This document shows positions 61,122-64,000 of a DNA stretch of 64,000 nt, piece after piece. Both the position numbers and the translations under genes were made by a program. How positions within the stretch are numbered: the first letter of the stretch is position 1; each line of letters begins with the position of its first letter. Below the pieces are notes generated by a model, which saw only the letters and a program-made list of their open reading frames with translations, was not told the origin of the DNA and did not search any database. Source of the DNA: an uncultured Opitutia bacterium (GTDB lineage Bacteria > Verrucomicrobiota > Verrucomicrobiia > Opitutales > Opitutaceae); assembly GCA_903873805.1 (NCBI GenBank), contig CAIQQB010000032.1, positions 1 to 64,000 of the forward strand, in the 5' to 3' direction.

Positions 61122-62888
61122 TCAGCCCGTTTTGGTGGTGCTGCTGCTGTTGTTGTTGCCAAAGGCGTTGGTGAGCACGGTCTGCATCTGGCTGTAGCTG
61201 GACTCGGCGTTCTGCATGGCCTGGAACTGGGCCGTCATCTGCGCCTGCTCGGTCGCCAGCCGGGCCTCGATGGTGGCGATTTGCGCCGTGATGTCGGTGT
61301 TGGACTTGGTGAGGGCCGTCTGCTCATTCGCAATCTCCCCCGGCAGCCCGTTCACGCCGAGATAGCTGTTGAGGATCTTGTTCAGGTTGGCGGCGAAGCC
61401 GCTGCCCGTCTTTTGAAAGTAGGCGGAGACCTGGTCCGGCTGGTTCGTCAGCGCGGCGGTGAGCGCGGTGGAGTCGACGATCGAGAGGTTGTTGCTGCCG
61501 CTGGTGAAATCAATCCCGATGTCCTGGAGCCGCGAGAGGGTGCTGCTCACCCCGGGCACGGCGGCAAAGACCGCGCTCCGCAGCGAACTCGCCAGCGAGA
61601 GCACCTCCGGATCGTTGCTCAGCGTGGCGGCGGTGACATTGCCGTTGGCGCTCGTGATCCGGGTCTCGTTGGTGATGTCGTTCTGGACGGCGTTGTAGCT
61701 CGCGATGAAGGCCTGGATGTTGGTCTGCATCGCCGGGGTGTCCGCCGCGACCGTGACGGTGACGGGCGTGCCCATCGTCGTGGGCGTGACCGTCAGGCCG
61801 GTGAGGCCGTGGCTGGCCCCCGTGAGGACGTTGCTCGAGCTGGTGAGGGTCGGGCCGCCATTGACGGTGTATTTGGCGTTGAGACCGTGGGTGAGGGGCG
61901 TGCTGCCGGTGACGCCAAGCGACCCGAGCAGGCCACCCGAACTTTCGCTGACCGTCATCCCGAGATCGCCGGTGACAGTGTTGGTGAGCGAAAACTTGCC
62001 GGTCAGCGGACTGTAAGCCGCGGTCACCCCGGCGGCCGAGGCGTTGATGCGGGCGATGACGGCGTTGAGCGAATCGCTGTTGACGTTGTAGGCGATGGTC
62101 ACGCCGTTGATGGTGAACGAGCCTTTGCCGGTGCCGTCCACCGCGGTCACCGGATGGCTGAGCCGGGCGGCCGCGAGGGTGGCCGTGGGGCTCATCACCC
62201 CGAGGCCCGCGGAGCTCTCGATGGCGCCCGAGCCGTTGTTGTTGAGCTGGGCGGCGGCGAGAAAGTTGGAGGTGTCGTTGGCCGCGCCGAGCAGGATGGG
62301 GGCCGGGCTGGCGAGCTTGATATGATCCGTGCCCGGATCGTAGGACGCGGTGACCGGCTGGCCGGCGGCGGCGGTGGCGGTGTTGATCTGGGTGAGAAGA
62401 TCCTGGAGGGAGTCGCTCAGGTTGACCGTGATCGGGACCCCGTTGATCGTGAAGGTGCCCGCCGTGGGGGCCACCGCGGTGCCCAGGGTGGCCAGGCTGA
62501 CGCCCGACACATCCGGCGAGGTGGCGAGCGGCGCACCCAGGTTGGCCGGCCCGGTCAGGCTGGAAGCCGTCGCCAGCTGGGTGACGTTGAAGGTGTAGGT
62601 GCCCTGGGGCGTGCCGGCGGCGGCGGTGACCGCCCAGTTGGTGTCCGAGCTTGTCGCCGTGCGGGCGTTGAATTCGGTCGGCGTGTTCAGCGTCGTGACC
62701 GCCGTCTGGAGCGCCGTGAGATCGGACTGGATGGTGGACAGGGCGCTGTTCTGGGTCTGGTTGGTCGACTGCTCGGTCTGCAGCGCATTCTCCTGGGCCG
62801 CCCGGTCGTCGGCCACGATCGTCGTCACGAACGTCTGCCAGTCAAAGGTGGAGGATCCGGTGAGTCCGGTGACATTAATGCCGGCCAT
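61122..62888 (-). CDS. fliD: flagellar filament cap FliD (hook-associated protein 2)
   Basis: FliD pentamers cap the growing filament and direct flagellin insertion. The 588-residue protein has the conserved N-terminal helical region (FDWQTFVTTIVADDRAAQEN, ALSTIQSDLTALQTAVTTLN), repeated Ser/Thr/Ala/Gly-rich beta domains in the middle (TFTINGVPITVNLSDSLQDL, SFTINGVTIAYNVNSDSLNA), and a C-terminal coiled coil (SNTDITAQIATIEARLATEQ ... MQTVLTNAFG). It diverges from flagellin across a 282-bp gap and heads the minus-strand run with the lipoprotein, small gene, fliS and fliT-like gene. Confidence 0.9.
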   Translation of the reverse strand: MAGINVTGLTGSSTFDWQTFVTTIVADDRAAQENALQTEQSTNQTQNSALSTIQSDLTALQTAVTTLNTPTEFNARTATSSDTNWAVTAAAGTPQGTYTFNVTQLATASSLTGPANLGAPLATSPDVSGVSLATLGTAVAPTAGTFTINGVPITVNLSDSLQDLLTQINTATAAAGQPVTASYDPGTDHIKLASPAPILLGAANDTSNFLAAAQLNNNGSGAIESSAGLGVMSPTATLAAARLSHPVTAVDGTGKGSFTINGVTIAYNVNSDSLNAVIARINASAAGVTAAYSPLTGKFSLTNTVTGDLGMTVSESSGGLLGSLGVTGSTPLTHGLNAKYTVNGGPTLTSSSNVLTGASHGLTGLTVTPTTMGTPVTVTVAADTPAMQTNIQAFIASYNAVQNDITNETRITSANGNVTAATLSNDPEVLSLASSLRSAVFAAVPGVSSTLSRLQDIGIDFTSGSNNLSIVDSTALTAALTNQPDQVSAYFQKTGSGFAANLNKILNSYLGVNGLPGEIANEQTALTKSNTDITAQIATIEARLATEQAQMTAQFQAMQNAESSYSQMQTVLTNAFGNNNSSSTTKTG

Positions 62889-63045
62889 GAGAAAGGAAAA
62901 CGGTGGTGAGGGGAAAATCGGCCGGAAAAGCGGCCGGGCTTCGGGTTGAGATCGGCACCCGGCGGCGATCCTTTAGGGGAATCCGGCCCCGCCGGGCGGT
63001 TCCGCCCCCGCCGGCGAAAAATCCAGACAAATGTTGAAAATTGAT
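62889..63045. other. fliD/flagellin divergent gap, part without assigned element
   Basis: This stretch is GC-rich with several short GCC/GGC palindromes (for example GCCGGAAAAGCGGCC near 62921 and GGCGGTTCCGCC near 62995). It should hold the fliD promoter, but no sigma-54 or sigma-28 match for the minus strand was found by eye. Confidence 0.4.
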
Positions 63046-63073
63046 TAAAGCCGGCCCGGCGGCGGACCGTAAT
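63046..63073 (+). promoter_or_regulatory. candidate sigma-28-type flagellin promoter
   Basis: TAAAG (63046-63050), 15 bp of GC-rich spacer, then ACCGTAAT (63066-63073) approximate the FliA consensus TAAA-N15-GCCGATAA, one base short in the -10. It lies about 98 bp upstream of the flagellin start, a usual distance for a leader. Confidence 0.4.
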
Positions 63074-63157
63074 TGCTCGCAACTGCGGTTCAACCCGCAG
63101 CCGGATCGGCCCGGATCCCACTCCGGCCCGTCGCCCTACGGAAAGGGCATCAAAATC

Positions 63158-63164
63158 AAGGAAG
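63158..63164 (+). promoter_or_regulatory. strong Shine-Dalgarno of flagellin
   Basis: AAGGAAG is 6 bp before ATG 63171. It is one of very few clear Shine-Dalgarno sites in the window and fits a highly translated structural protein. Confidence 0.7.
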
Positions 63165-63170
63165 ATCACC

Positions 63171-63992
63171 ATGTCAGTCGTCATCAACACCAACTACGCG
63201 GCCACCGTTGCTTCCAACAACCTGGCTCACGCCAATGCCATGCTGCAGAACAGCCTCGACCGGCTGTCCAGCGGCTCGAAAATCGTCAATCCGTCGGATG
63301 ATGCCGGCGGTCTCGCCGTGTCCATGAAACTGTCCGCGGAAGCTTCCCGGGACGGCGCCGTGGCCACCAACATCGGCAACGCCACTTCGTTCCTGCAGAC
63401 CCAGGACGGGGCGCTCAAGGTCGCCGGAGACATCCTCAGCCGCATGGGCGAGCTCAAGACGCTCTACGGCGATGTCACCAAGAGCAGCGGCGACCAGGCC
63501 AACTACAACACGGAGTTCACCGCGCTGCAGGCCGAGCTCACCTCGATCACCGGGGAGCTGTTCAACGGCAAGTCGCTCTTCAGCTCCACCGGGCTGTCGG
63601 TGGCCGTGACCTCGGACGGCTCGACCAGCTCGGCCGTGTCCATCGCCGCCAGCGACCTGGCCTCGACCAGCACCGGGATCGGCACCGTGACCGCCACCAC
63701 CGGGAGCACCTCCCTCGGGGTCGTCACCCTGCAGAACATCACCGACGCCATCGCCAACGTCGCGTCGATGCGCGCCAGCAATGGTGCCGAGCAGAGCCGC
63801 CTGAGCTTCGCGAGCAGCCTGCTCACGACCAACCAGACGAACCTGCAGGCCGCCAACAGCCGCATCACCGATGTGGATGTCGCCGCGGAATCCACGCAGC
63901 TCGCCCGCTGGAACACCCTGGTTCAGGCCGGCACCTCGATGCTCGCCCAGGCCAACCAGAGCTCGCAGAGCGTGCTCAAGCTCCTGCAGTAA
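63171..63992 (+). CDS. fliC: flagellin
   Basis: The filament subunit, 273 residues. Conserved D0/D1 ends are complete: SVVINTNYAATVASNNLAHA, QNSLDRLSSGSKIVNPSDDA and GLAVSMKLSAEASRD at the start; NGAEQSRLSFASSLLTTNQT, LQAANSRITDVDVAAESTQL and AQANQSSQSVLKLLQ at the end. The variable middle is short (about 140-200, Ser/Thr-rich), so only small D2-type surface domains are expected. It is secreted by the flagellar type III system with FliS as chaperone. It is divergent from fliD, with its own leader, candidate sigma-28 promoter and strong ribosome-binding site. Confidence 0.95.
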   Translation: MSVVINTNYAATVASNNLAHANAMLQNSLDRLSSGSKIVNPSDDAGGLAVSMKLSAEASRDGAVATNIGNATSFLQTQDGALKVAGDILSRMGELKTLYGDVTKSSGDQANYNTEFTALQAELTSITGELFNGKSLFSSTGLSVAVTSDGSTSSAVSIAASDLASTSTGIGTVTATTGSTSLGVVTLQNITDAIANVASMRASNGAEQSRLSFASSLLTTNQTNLQAANSRITDVDVAAESTQLARWNTLVQAGTSMLAQANQSSQSVLKLLQ

Positions 63993-64000
63993 TCCGGACT

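Overview
The window is GC-rich bacterial chromosome, densely coded, with few clear Shine-Dalgarno sequences. It most resembles Verrucomicrobiota of the Opitutaceae type. That placement is an inference from three things: several rhamnogalacturonan-lyase (PL4) paralogues beside a CE15-like esterase, a Gram-negative envelope (LptD, TolC/RND, TatA), and intergenic DNA full of short palindromes that follow a GTAG tetranucleotide. I saw no tRNA, rRNA, CRISPR array, insertion sequence, prophage or origin.

Layout. 0.7-2.7 kb: lptD (LPS export to the outer membrane). 3.2-9.9 kb: a plant-polysaccharide block with a two-domain alpha/beta hydrolase and two tandem PL4 lyases; a third PL4 lies at 45.2-47.3 kb. 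10-13.2 kb: a Wza-like export-domain protein and two coupled envelope proteins of unknown function. 13.4-18.2 kb: a phosphomannose isomerase with an extra C-terminal domain, FtsK and a RodZ-like protein. 18.6-20.7 kb: NfeD/FloA membrane-microdomain operon. 20.8-23.6 kb: aldose-1-epimerase-like protein, TatA and an MFS transporter. 24-30.3 kb: MarR-controlled tripartite RND efflux operon. 30.5-39.1 kb: transketolase, a LolA-like/trypsin-like fusion, all-alpha dUTPase, an RGG-rich disordered protein, MurA and RuvB. 39.3-41.6 kb: a minus-strand set of PTPS/QueD, FolE2 and a short-chain dehydrogenase that reads as a possible tetrahydrobiopterin pathway. 41.8-45 kb: WalJ-like MBL protein, pyruvate kinase and beta-carbonic anhydrase. 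47.6-50.8 kb: ECF sigma factor with a membrane-anchored partner, then two small envelope proteins. 50.9-64 kb: a motility and signalling block with an NtrC-type regulator, CheX, a double-receiver/STAS protein, a TPR operon, a hybrid histidine kinase, FliS, FliD, flagellin and several small unassigned genes.

The intergenic spaces are the most unusual part. At least seven different hairpin classes share a GTAG (or CTAC on the other strand) flank, often as inverted pairs. They look like REP/BIME elements of the kind mobilised by RAYT transposases, but no RAYT gene is in the window. Three further dispersed inverted-repeat types coexist with them: GAGAAC hexamer arrays, a CCACGGA/TCCGTGG type and an AATCCAAA type. 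One of these supplies the first codons of ruvB. Gene starts were re-chosen wherever the longest open frame ran back through such repeats.
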